Part shown: piece after piece, positions 1 to 7,221 of the stretch | Numbering within the stretch: position 1 is the stretch's first letter | Layout: every line of letters starts with the position of its first letter | NCBI GenBank assembly: GCA_934462705.1 | Contig: CAKSIH010000027.1 | Span: 1-10,213, forward strand | Direction: 5' to 3' | From: an uncultured Eubacteriales bacterium | Lineage (GTDB): Bacteria > Bacillota > Clostridia > Oscillospirales > Acutalibacteraceae | DNA: 10,213 nt | Position numbers and translations under genes: made by a program | Notes under the pieces: generated by a model | The model's input: only the letters and a program-made list of their open reading frames with translations | Database searches by the model: none | Told to the model about the DNA's origin: nothing

Positions 1-148
1 CAAGTAATTTATCTTCTTCATAATAACTGTGTGATACATCTGGCAATGCATAAGAATTAATGGATAAGCTACTTATTAAAATTGCAGATATTGCAAAAGT
101 TACAATTGTTTTAAACTTCACTATAGGCATTATCTTGTTCCTTTTCAT
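1..148 (-). CDS. Secreted protein, N-terminal part only (gene A)
   Basis: The reading frame runs off the left edge, so only 49 codons are visible. The start MKRNKIMPIVKFKTIVTF is followed by a hydrophobic stretch and a signal-peptidase-like site after 'INSYA', so the product is probably exported. The ATG at 146-148 overlaps the stop of the upstream gene (positions 145-147) as ATGA, which suggests translational coupling. No good ribosome binding site precedes it. A second ATG at 128-130 follows AAAGGA at suitable spacing and would still leave a complete signal peptide, so either start is possible. It is the last visible gene of the minus-strand secreted-protein operon. Too little mature sequence is visible to say whether it belongs to the same family as its neighbours. 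Confidence 0.75.
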   Translation of the reverse strand, partial: MKRNKIMPIVKFKTIVTFAISAILISSLSINSYALPDVSHSYYEEDKLL

Positions 149-1022
149 ATTTGCTTACTTTTTTTTTGCAAGGTTTCGTTTAAACCATTAAATTTATTCT
201 CAAATGTTTGTTTTTCTTGTTCTGTGTAGCTTATACTATAAGATTTAAAACTCGTTACAGATGCTAAAGATCCTTTTTCTGAATTAATTATAATCAATAA
301 AACATCATTGTTTTTCCAAGGTCTATATTTAATACCATCTAAAATCTGTTGTAATGCACGAATCGTATTAGAGTTATCATAAAAAATTTTCCTATAATTA
401 ATTGAGGGCATTTTAGAAATAGATTTAGGAGTAGAGGACAGTATCATTGCGGGAATAATTGTAGTCGAACTAGCTATAGCATTACCTAAAAAGTTTTTTA
501 TATTTTCAGAATCAATATCAGTATTAAAATGTTTATTAAAAGAATTGACATTTTTAGTAATTTTTAAAGCTTTACCAATAAAGTGACTAATACTTTTCTT
601 ATGTGTTATAGCCAATAATGCTACACCCATGCTTGCTGTAAATTTACTACCAAATTTTATCCATTTAATAATAGAATCTTTTCTTTGAGTTTCTAAATTT
701 TTTCTCTTTCAAAAGAGTCCCTGATTTCCTTTAGAGAGGTATATGGCAATTCAGATATTACCTTTTCTATATTATTGTAGTCGAAAACATAAACAGTATA
801 GTCTGAATTATGTCCGACATTTTCCATTTTTACATAATGTTCGCCGTGGCTTAACCTTTCCATAACAGCGTCCTCAGCACAACATTTGCTTACAAATTGT
901 CCATTTTTATTTGTTTTTGTGCAATCTTCATCACAATGAGCAAATGACACTAAGCTACAATTACTAAACATAATTGAAACAGTTAGGACGGAAGAAATAA
1001 TTTTATTATATTTTTTAAGCAT
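145..1022 (-). pseudogene. Secreted protein of the operon family, frameshifted (gene B)
   Basis: Two frames form one gene. The 5' frame (1022 to 693) starts with ATG behind GGAGGAG and encodes a signal peptide (hydrophobic to about residue 28), then a Cys-rich segment (C30, C34, C47, C48) and 'YTVYVFDYNNIEKVIS'. It stops just after an A6 run at 698-703. The downstream frame is open from 710 and ends at 145. Its first ATG (630) has no ribosome binding site. One extra A in the run would join the frames into a 292-residue protein, close in size to C (323) and restored D (335). The pattern 'TNKNGQFVSKCC' matches 'KNKDGRYFNIDC' in D, and the tail 'SYTEQEKQTFENKF' matches the tails of C and D. Function is unknown. 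Slippage could restore the product, or the gene may be dead. Confidence 0.75.
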
Positions 1023-1052
1023 ATTATCTCCTCCTTACTTGAATTTGATCCA

Positions 1053-2024
1053 TTAGTCCTGATCGTATTTTTCAATAATTTCCTCAAGTTGTTTTTTTAT
1101 TGTTTCCACATTTTTTTGTATTTCTTCTTTTTCTTCCGTACTATAATTTAATCCTATATTTTTAGTCCCAAAGAGTGTGATATCTGCATTCTCTGTACTG
1201 AGACCTTTAAGACCTATGCTTATTGAATCATAATTTTCAGGATTGCAATTTTTAAATGCATTTAAAATATATTTAGTAGCTAATATTTTTGTATCATATT
1301 CACGATTAAATTCTTTCATGTTAGGAACTTGACTTGGACTAAGAGCGTCAGCAATAAATTGTAAGATTATAAATATAAATGAAGCTACTCCTGTACCAAG
1401 TAAAAAAGAAACTGCTTTATTCATGAGAGTGTTCCTTTTTGAGACTTTGTTGCTACAAGGGAAATTCCCTTTGCTATTTTTCTCATCTTTTTCTTCGATT
1501 TTCGTCTTTAAATTTTGCGTTGACAAACTTTCATTGCCAGCATTTATTGTTGAATTAACACTTAAATTTTGTTTTGACAACTTTTCTTTATCAATTTTAT
1601 CTAATTTTAAGAATGAGAAAACAGACACAAAAAGCGCAGAAACAGCAGATATGGTACCAAATATTATATTTCGCCTTGAAGATTTCTTATTTTCATTTTT
1701 CATAATTTCTCTACATCTTTGATAAAAATCTTCTCTTTTCATAGATGGAGTTAAATACTTAATTAATTTATTTAGTGCTTCCGATTTCAAAGACGAACAA
1801 ATCAAAGTTTCAGGACTGCCATTTGGAGAGGAGACATTTTCTATTAAAAAATCACTTTTTCCACTTATTAATTCTTCATCCATCAAATTTTCAATGCAAG
1901 ATATATCTACACCAATCGGACTGCTGCATTCAGTTCCATAAGCACTATAAGCAAATCCCAATGAATAAGTGTTAATTAGTAAAGACCAACATAGAAATAT
2001 AGACATAAGTTTTTTATATTTCAT
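1053..2024 (-). CDS. Secreted protein of unknown family with two hydrophobic segments (gene C)
   Basis: This is the only intact visible member of the family: 323 residues, ATG at 2022-2024, AAAGGAG seven bases upstream. Residues 1-25 form a signal peptide. The mature part has Cys33 and Cys43, then 'DFLIENVSSPNGSPETLICS' (59-78), which aligns loosely with the 'YVKMENVG...YVFDY' region of B. Two hydrophobic segments lie near 119-139 and 204-227, separated by a Lys/Glu/Ser/Asn-rich linker. The charged C-terminus (289-321) begins 'NIGLNYSTEEKEEI' and looks helical. It lies 16 bp after D and 30 bp before B, so it is probably co-transcribed with both. A membrane-associated or membrane-inserting extracellular protein is plausible, but I recognise no known domain. 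Confidence 0.85.
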   Translation of the reverse strand: MKYKKLMSIFLCWSLLINTYSLGFAYSAYGTECSSPIGVDISCIENLMDEELISGKSDFLIENVSSPNGSPETLICSSLKSEALNKLIKYLTPSMKREDFYQRCREIMKNENKKSSRRNIIFGTISAVSALFVSVFSFLKLDKIDKEKLSKQNLSVNSTINAGNESLSTQNLKTKIEEKDEKNSKGNFPCSNKVSKRNTLMNKAVSFLLGTGVASFIFIILQFIADALSPSQVPNMKEFNREYDTKILATKYILNAFKNCNPENYDSISIGLKGLSTENADITLFGTKNIGLNYSTEEKEEIQKNVETIKKQLEEIIEKYDQD

Positions 2025-2040
2025 AAATATCTCCTTTTAT

Positions 2041-3049
2041 TTAATGTTCATTATATTTATCCCAAAATGCTTTTAATGGTTCTTTAGCATCTTCGAATAT
2101 TTTTTCGATCACTTTCTTTTGTTCTTGAGTATAATTTATGCCTATTTTATTATTGCTAACAGTTGCAGAATATCTTGAAATATCATTAAAAAATAGTACA
2201 GATATAGAGTCCTTATATTTCCAGTATTCATTTGCTATTGTAGATAAGATTTGGTTTACAGCAGAGATACAATTTTGTACATAAACTTTATTGCTTTTGT
2301 ATTCTTCAAAATGCTTGTCACTTATTACTTCGGAGTGTCCATGTCCAGCAGCTTCTGCTCCACCAATAGCGCCTAAAGTAGCAGCGGTAGCGGCTACACC
2401 AACTTTAGCAGCAACTGGGGCAACCACAGCTGCTACTGGTGGGCAAAGAATTACAACGGCGGCTGTTGCGCCACCTATTATAGTAGCCCCTACAGCAGCG
2501 CCTCCCCATGACCAATGACGCATACTTTTATCATTAGCAATAGCTTCTCTAATAGCAGGTTTTTTTATACTATATGGGATAGTTTTATTAGCATCTTTAA
2601 TAATCTGTTTATAAATTACAGAGACAACCTCTTCTGCTTCAGAGCTATTTAGTCCAAACAAAAATCTTATTTGATGAGAGGTTTGACTGAGAATTTGATT
2701 AGTCATCATATCATTAGAATATGATCTAGCTATGTTTGAAATGCAACTAATGAAATTAGATATTGACGGGTAATCAAAAACATATAAATCGTATTTACCA
2801 CCACTACCCATACTAGTTACTTTTACATATCCAGCTCCCTTTTTTTATAGATTTAATTGACTTCTCTTTTTCACAATCTATGTTAAAGTATCTTCCATCT
2901 TTATTTTTGGGAAAACCTGGACAGACTTCGTCAGAAATAGTGGTTTCTGGGGTAACTTGCATAATCTTTGTTGCAGCTGCTGCTATTGTACAAGATGATA
3001 ATACAGATGCACAAAAAAATATAGATATAATTTTTTTAGATAATTTCAT
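2041..3049 (-). pseudogene. Secreted protein of the operon family, frameshifted at A7 (gene D)
   Basis: The first gene of the operon has a single-base frameshift. The 5' frame (ATG 3047-3049, AAAGGAG upstream) encodes a signal peptide 'MKLSKKIISIFFCASVLSSC' and a mature part with Cys43 and Cys59. 'LSSC' could be a weak lipobox. This frame ends at 2813. The second frame is open upstream of its first ATG (2811) through 'GAGYVKVTSMG', matching 'GEHYVKMENVG' of gene B. Removing one A from the A7 run at 2840-2846 joins the frames into 335 residues. Restored residues about 182-234 are a long Gly/Ala/Val-rich hydrophobic stretch followed by 'GHGHS'. The C-terminus 'IGINYTQEQKKVIEKIFED' matches the tails of B and C. 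A pore-forming or membrane-inserting role is possible but unproven. Confidence 0.78.
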
Positions 3050-3073
3050 AAAAGTCTCCTTTGATATTGCGTG

Positions 3074-3094
3074 TATTAACTAACCTGGTTAATA
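3074..3094. promoter_or_regulatory. 21-bp palindrome, possible operator
   Basis: TATTAAC, seven bases, then GTTAATA make a perfect 7-bp inverted repeat. It also contains an inner TAACC-T-GGTTA palindrome (3081-3091). It lies between the predicted -10 element and the ribosome binding site of gene D, where a repressor could block transcription. No regulator gene is visible next to it. Confidence 0.4.
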
Positions 3095-3100
3095 TTTACA

Positions 3101-3129
3101 ATAATAACAGTCCCAAACATAAAAATCAA
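3101..3129 (-). promoter_or_regulatory. Predicted sigma-A promoter for the secreted-protein operon
   Basis: Read on the minus strand, TTGATT (3124-3129) and TATTAT (3101-3106) are separated by 17 bases. These match the -35 and -10 consensus at 4/6 and 5/6 positions. The site lies about 50 bases upstream of the gene D start and is followed by the 3074-3094 palindrome. Confidence 0.45.
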
Positions 3130-3385
3130 CAAAAAAATATAAAAAAATACAAATTTCTACCTGTTGCATAGATTCTATTTTTTACACAAATTATATTTGT
3201 ATAATTGTAATTCTTATATAGAAAATAGCACTAAATCGACTAAAATAGTTTCCGGTAAGGCTAATAAATGTTATAATTGTTTAACCGAGAAATAATTTAC
3301 TTATTAAAGTAGCCTGTACAGAAAAATCCAACAGTCTATTTTAGTTTATTATGTTTTCTTTATTAGCGCTAAACTCATAGTAATT
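3130..3385. other. AT-rich intergenic region with inverted repeats
   Basis: No gene is visible here. The stretch holds a perfect 7-4-7 inverted repeat (AATTATA-TTTG-TATAATT, 3189-3206), a 10-bp inverted repeat with distant arms (ACTAAAATAG at 3239-3248 and CTATTTTAGT at 3336-3345), and an extended -10 sequence TGTTATAAT on the plus strand (3269-3277) without a convincing -35. The plus-strand promoter-like site points into the antisense of the helicase remnant. It may be a chance match in AT-rich DNA. Confidence 0.35.
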
Positions 3386-3900
3386 TTATGTATAATGATT
3401 CTCGTTTTCGGATAACCACTTAGCCTGGGAGACACAACTATTATTAAAATTAATATTTTTACATGATGAAAATATTAACCTGTGTTTAGCTCTTGTACAA
3501 GCAACATAGAAAATTCTTAACTCTTCTTCTAATAATTCATTTATATATTGGTCAAGCAATTTTATATATTGTATGTCCTGTTTACTAATGATTTTATCAC
3601 TAAATCCTATCGACGTTTTTCTATCTTTGCATTTCATGATTGCTTTCGGGAACTTTTTGGGATTTATTAAAGGTTCATCCATATTAGCAATAATAACTAC
3701 TGGAAATGATAAGCCCTTTGCTTTATGTATTGTGTATATTGAAACAACGCCCTTTTTTTCTCTGAAACGGGTGCTTCATCTTCCTCATCTTCTGAAATAA
3801 TTTTGGGAGCTATAAATTCCAAAAAAGTTAGTGCTGACATAAACGTTGATTCCATTGCGTTAAAAGCTATACTTTGGGTTCGGTTTACTATTTTTAACAA
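3386..3900 (-). pseudogene. UvrD/AddA-like helicase, C-terminal remnant with frameshift
   Basis: Two frames give about 171 residues when one base is added to the A7 run at 3753-3759. The upstream frame (from 3900) ends at 3697 as '...EDEEDEAPVSEKK'. The downstream frame is already readable before its first ATG as 'GVVSIYTIHKAKGLSFPVVI', which is helicase motif V of the UvrD/RecB/AddA superfamily. 'EELRIFYVACTRAKHRLIF' is motif VI with its arginine. Walker A and the whole N-terminal two thirds are missing, and the frame closes upstream of 3900. The full enzyme would be an ATP-driven 3'-5' DNA translocase for repair or phage defence. This remnant cannot hydrolyse ATP. Which subfamily it came from (AddA, PcrA-like or defence-associated) cannot be decided from the tail. 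Confidence 0.8.
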
Positions 3901-3902
3901 CC

Positions 3903-5092
3903 AGTTTATTTATTGTTCCAAAGATTAGATGCTTAGAAATAAGTACAAAAGAGTCTTCCACCAAGCTACACTCTTATATCGTAGACTTTTTAAATAATAT
4001 TGTAATGATTAGAGTATTTTGTATAGAAAAACCTTTAATGCGTAAATTTGCACAGGAAGTTAATAATATAACTAAAAATAGAGTAATTTCTAAAAGTATG
4101 ATAGGTATATGGGATCGATTTATTGACTTAATTGAAATTGTTATTCAGCCGTTAAGCATCATTTTAATGATATGGTTTATGTCAAATGATTTAGATATTT
4201 TTAATATAATTTTTATTAGTGGAGTAATGAGCATTTATGTTGAGGGATTATGTAACTTTATTTCTTTTTTCAGAATATTCAAAATGATTTAGTCTGTGCT
4301 AAGTGAATTTTTAATATTTTTGATTACCAAGAAGAACGATATATATGTAACAGTTTGGATTATGAAAACTCGAACCGCTCAGATTACATTATAGAATTTA
4401 AAGACGTTAATTTTTCTTATAATAGAGGCAAAACCATACTAAGTACTTTTAATTTAAAAGTTAAAGAAAACCAATTTATTGCTATTGTTGGAGAATCTGG
4501 AAGTGGAAAAAGTACAGTTTTAAAATTGTTGCAGGGATTGTATAATGACTATAGGGGACAAATTTTATTAAACGGCATAGCAATAAATAAGTATGATTTA
4601 AATGCTCTAAGAAGTAAATTTTCTTATGTTTCCCAAGAAAACTTATTGTTTAACAAAAGCATTGAAAGTAATATAAAATTAATTAAAAAGAATGTTACTC
4701 ATGATGAATATTTAGATTCAGTTAAATTTGCTAAGCTAGATAGCCTTATTGATAATCCTAAAAGTATAAAAATAGTCAGAAATGGTTGCAGATTATCAGG
4801 CGGAGAAAAACAGAGAATTTCAATTGCTAAGGCTGTGCTTAAAGATAGTGGGATATTTTTACTTGATGAATTTACTTCTGCTCTTGATAAAAACACAGAG
4901 GAAGAAATATTTAATCATTTTAAAAAGTTTATTGGGAAGAAAACTATAATAATGGTAACTCACAGATTAAATTACATAGAAAATGCAGACTGTGTTATCG
5001 TTATAAGAGACGGTCAAGTTGTTGGTTACGGAACACATAAAGAACTGCTCAGTCATAATGAATATTATAAAAATTTATATAGATACAAATAA
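3903..5092 (+). pseudogene. ABC exporter (permease-ATPase fusion), truncated and interrupted
   Basis: The remnant shows the later part of an exporter membrane domain, readable from about 3903 ('...STKESSTKLHSYIVDFLNN') through two hydrophobic segments. A frame change near 4270-4276 follows, then an in-frame TGA at 4304-4306 (AK-stop-IFNIFD, where R is usual) and an ATPase domain. The ATPase domain (frame open from 4355) keeps all its motifs: Walker A GESGSGKST, Q-loop 'YVSQE', signature 'LSGGE', Walker B 'IFLLDE' and H-loop 'THRL'. The N-terminal half of the membrane domain is absent. A full protein would be a homodimeric lipid, peptide or drug exporter of about 570-600 residues. The TTG at 4355 has no ribosome binding site, so separate translation of the ATPase is doubtful. 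The Nudix gene starts 25 bases downstream. Confidence 0.8.
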
Positions 5093-5117
5093 TTAATTTA
5101 AGTGAGGTGTAAAGTTT

Positions 5118-5549
5118 GTGATACCATATGAAAATAACGGAAATAGATTTAATTTTAGAGTAAGTGGTATTATCTACAACAACGATAAAACTCAAATATT
5201 AATTCATCAAATGGAAGGCTATGACTTTTGGCTTTTGCCTGGTGGACGAGTAGAATTACTTGAAAACACTAAGTCTGCAGTTGTGCGTGAATTGAAAGAA
5301 GAATTAGGAATATATTTTGAGACTCAGAGACTAGTTTCTATAAATGAAAACTTTTTTCATTTATCAAATAAAAAATATCATGAAATAGGATTTTTCTATA
5401 CTGTAAACCCTGTAGAAAAGGATTATAGCAAATTTGAAACTATGTGCCGACAGACTAAATTTACAGGAATTGAAGGAAAAAAATATATTTTTAAATGGGT
5501 AAAATTAAACGATTTAAGAAATATTGATTTTAGGCCATATTTAAAATAG
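5118..5549 (+). CDS. Nudix hydrolase
   Basis: A 143-residue protein with a complete Nudix box at residues 43-65: G-x5-E-x7-REL-x-EE-x-GI ('GRVELLE...RELKEELGI'). Nudix enzymes hydrolyse nucleoside diphosphates linked to another group, using Mg2+ held by the box glutamates. The substrate cannot be told from this sequence. The start is GTG at 5118, eight bases after GAGGTG. It sits 25 bp behind the ABC remnant on the same strand. The end, 'WVKLNDLRNIDFRPYLK', falls short of the last helix usual in relatives ('...FRP.FL' plus about ten residues). The next gene begins in an overlapping frame without a start codon, so the C-terminus was probably lost in a deletion. The catalytic part is intact and may still work. 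Confidence 0.85.
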   Translation: MIPYENNGNRFNFRVSGIIYNNDKTQILIHQMEGYDFWLLPGGRVELLENTKSAVVRELKEELGIYFETQRLVSINENFFHLSNKKYHEIGFFYTVNPVEKDYSKFETMCRQTKFTGIEGKKYIFKWVKLNDLRNIDFRPYLK

Positions 5550-6271
5550 GAATTTGTTTACCTATATCTAGGTTAACAGAAGCTGCAAAATTTGATTTTT
5601 TAGAACTATCACTTTCAGAAGTTATGAACCTACCTGAAGAGGAGTTTTATCTATTAAAAAATAATTTAAAACAATATAAAATTTCTGTGCCAGTTATGAA
5701 CTGTTTATTTCCTAGAAACTTACCTATAGTTGGTAAGGAATTAAACATAGAAAGAGTAAAAAATTATTAAAAAAAAGCTGTAAACAGGTCTTATGAATTA
5801 GGATGTAAATTATTAGTAGTAGGGTCTGGGCACTCAAGAAAGTACATAAATGCATATGGTAAAACTGCTGCTCTATATGATTTTAAAGAGGTATTGATAA
5901 TTTTACAAAAGCAAGCTATCAATTACGGTATAGATACGGCCATTGAACCTCTTTGCACTTTAGAAACAAATTTATTAAATACAATGCAAGAAGTACACGA
6001 CTTTGCTGTTGACTTTAAAGTTACGGGATTAAAAATGATATGTGATACATATCATTTGGGCCAATCTACAGAAAATTTTAGCGATATAGAGAAGTATATA
6101 GACTTAATCGAACATGCTCATATATCTGGTAAAAATAGAAATTTACCAATCTGCTTTGATGAAAAGCTTGAATCATTTTTTGAATTAATAGATAAATTAA
6201 ATTATAACAAATTAATATCAATAGAAGCTATACTTCCTAAAAATGGTCCATTAATAATGCCTAAATTTTAG
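5546..6271 (+). pseudogene. Sugar-phosphate isomerase/epimerase-like TIM-barrel gene, startless and interrupted
   Basis: One continuous frame gives about 240 residues with an in-frame TAA at 5768-5770. The first half reads 'IGICLPISRLTEAAKF...', typical of the first strand of xylose-isomerase-like TIM barrels. The second half has 'IEPLCTLETN', 'MICDTYHLGQ' and 'IEHAHISGKNR', which match metal- and substrate-binding segments of that family. No ATG, GTG or TTG lies between the upstream TAG and the first conserved residues, so the start is missing. Frame is kept on both sides of the TAA, so it is probably a point mutation (TTA to TAA, 'NY-stop-KKA' where NYLKKA is expected). The gene overlaps the Nudix stop by three bases, which looks like a deletion junction. 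The intact homologue's substrate is unknown. Confidence 0.78.
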
Positions 6272-6735
6272 GGAAATAATAATTGATCTTTATGTTGCAA
6301 ATGTTTACCCATCAGTATTTTTTATACTATATATCAAAGATATTATTATATGTGATTTTCAATAAATTCTAACTTTAAAAGTTTCATATTTTTTACTATA
6401 TTAATTATGCGGAATATTTTACGAATAGTGTAGACGTATGTTCTTCTAAGAATTATACAATAGAATAAAAATGTGTTTTATGAAGTAATAATTAGAAACC
6501 ATTGACTGAGAGCAGCTGTCTATAGTTTTTTTCGAGAAATAATTGTAAATCTTTGTATTTCAACAATCGACAGAATAGTTTAAACTAATTGGATAAAATT
6601 AGAATACAAATACATAAATTTAGATAAACGAATCATAAAAAATCCTAATTCATTGTTATTTAACGTTCTATTTCGGAAAATTAAAGGAAATTGAAAGATG
6701 TGGCACCTATAGCAATGCATGGCTGCACATGACAA
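6272..6735 (+). other. AT-rich stretch without recognisable genes
   Basis: No open frame on either strand looks like a gene. The only structure I can support is an AT-only imperfect inverted repeat just after the isomerase remnant (ATAATAAT-TG-ATCTTT at 6276-6291 against AAAGATATTATTAT at 6336-6349). It has no clear T-tract behind it, so I do not call it a terminator. The stretch may include the border between old chromosome and the mobile element to the right. Confidence 0.4.
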
Positions 6736-6763
6736 GTTGCGTTTACAAATGCAACATAAATAG

Positions 6764-6811
6764 AAAACCAGCTAGATGTCTACATGACACACAGCTGGTT
6801 TTATTTTTATT
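6764..6811 (+). terminator. Strong hairpin terminator, possibly bidirectional
   Basis: AAAACCAGCT (6764-6773) and AGCTGGTTTT (6793-6802) form a perfect 10-bp stem. The loop contains a smaller TGTC/GACA pairing, and ATTTTTATT follows. Read from the other strand the stem ends in TTTTCTATTT, so it may stop transcription in both directions. A short imperfect hairpin (GTTGC...GCAAC, 6736-6755) lies just before it. It insulates the right-hand module from the decayed genes on the left. Confidence 0.75.
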
Positions 6812-7015
6812 CACGATTATTGTATTAAAATCACATATTTATAATTTTTACGACAGCAAAATAGTACATATTAATCAACACCATTAGAGTAATATCTACA
6901 CATAAGGGCAAATAAGTAATAAAGATTTTATTTCCTTGCTTTTCCGCTGAAAAGTATTTCTTTTTTCGTTAATTTGCTCGTCTAAATATAGTAAAAGGGC
7001 TAAAGATAAGCAGGC

Positions 7016-7114
7016 AAATAAACGTGTAAAGCGTTATTTAATCTGTATTTGTTAAGTAGGAAAGCTATTTTAAAGCGTAGAGTTACACGTTTTTGTGTAG
7101 GTCTGCGCTTTTTT
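7016..7114 (+). promoter_or_regulatory. Transcription attenuator with competing hairpins
   Basis: Three alternative helices share bases. A terminator pairs AAAGCG-T-AGA..ACAC (7072-7088) with GTGT..TCT-G-CGCTTT (7095-7111) and runs into a T-tract. An antiterminator pairs 7020-7029 (AACGTGTAA core) with TTACACGTTT at 7083-7092, ten perfect base pairs that would break the terminator. A third hairpin (about 7016-7039, AACG...CGTT) hides the left antiterminator arm. This arrangement is typical of leaders that control antibiotic-response or element genes. I find no ATG-started leader peptide upstream. A possible SD AAAAGGGC (6993-7000) is followed by an ATA-started frame ending in GTG-TAA within the left arm. 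The downstream target would be the 7222 gene. Confidence 0.65.
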
Positions 7115-7136
7115 GTCTTAGTAAAGGAAACTAAGC

Positions 7137-7175
7137 ATGAAAAAATGGTTTTCTTATTACTCTAGATATCCATAG
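7137..7175 (+). CDS. Possible 12-codon peptide MKKWFSYYSRYP
   Basis: An ATG follows AAAGGA at normal spacing, directly after the attenuator's T-tract. The peptide is aromatic-rich (W, F, Y, Y, Y) and ends at TAG. It lies after the terminator, so it cannot act as the leader for that hairpin. It may be a second leader for the 7222 gene, the 5' remnant of a lost gene, or chance. Confidence 0.3.
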   Translation: MKKWFSYYSRYP

Positions 7176-7221
7176 ACCTTCGATTTGTAAAAGAACACAA
7201 AACAAATTGGAGGACGTAAAT

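Noticed and set aside
1423..1975. Plus-strand open frames opposite gene C
   Set aside because: They are composed of runs of Phe, Leu and Ser mirroring the minus-strand gene, without ribosome binding sites; gene C has a strong start and signal peptide.
2291..2518. Plus-strand Ala/Pro/Thr-rich open frame
   Set aside because: It is the antisense of the Gly/Ala-rich hydrophobic part of gene D and has no convincing start.
2830..2850. Programmed -1 ribosomal frameshift at the A7 run of gene D
   Set aside because: The -1 frame reaches TAA within a few codons. Joining the frames needs +1 (or -2), so a classical -1 slippery site does not explain it; transcript slippage remains possible.
6276..6349. 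Terminator after the isomerase remnant
   Set aside because: The inverted repeat is made only of A/T-rich pairs with a bulge, a long loop and no T-tract.
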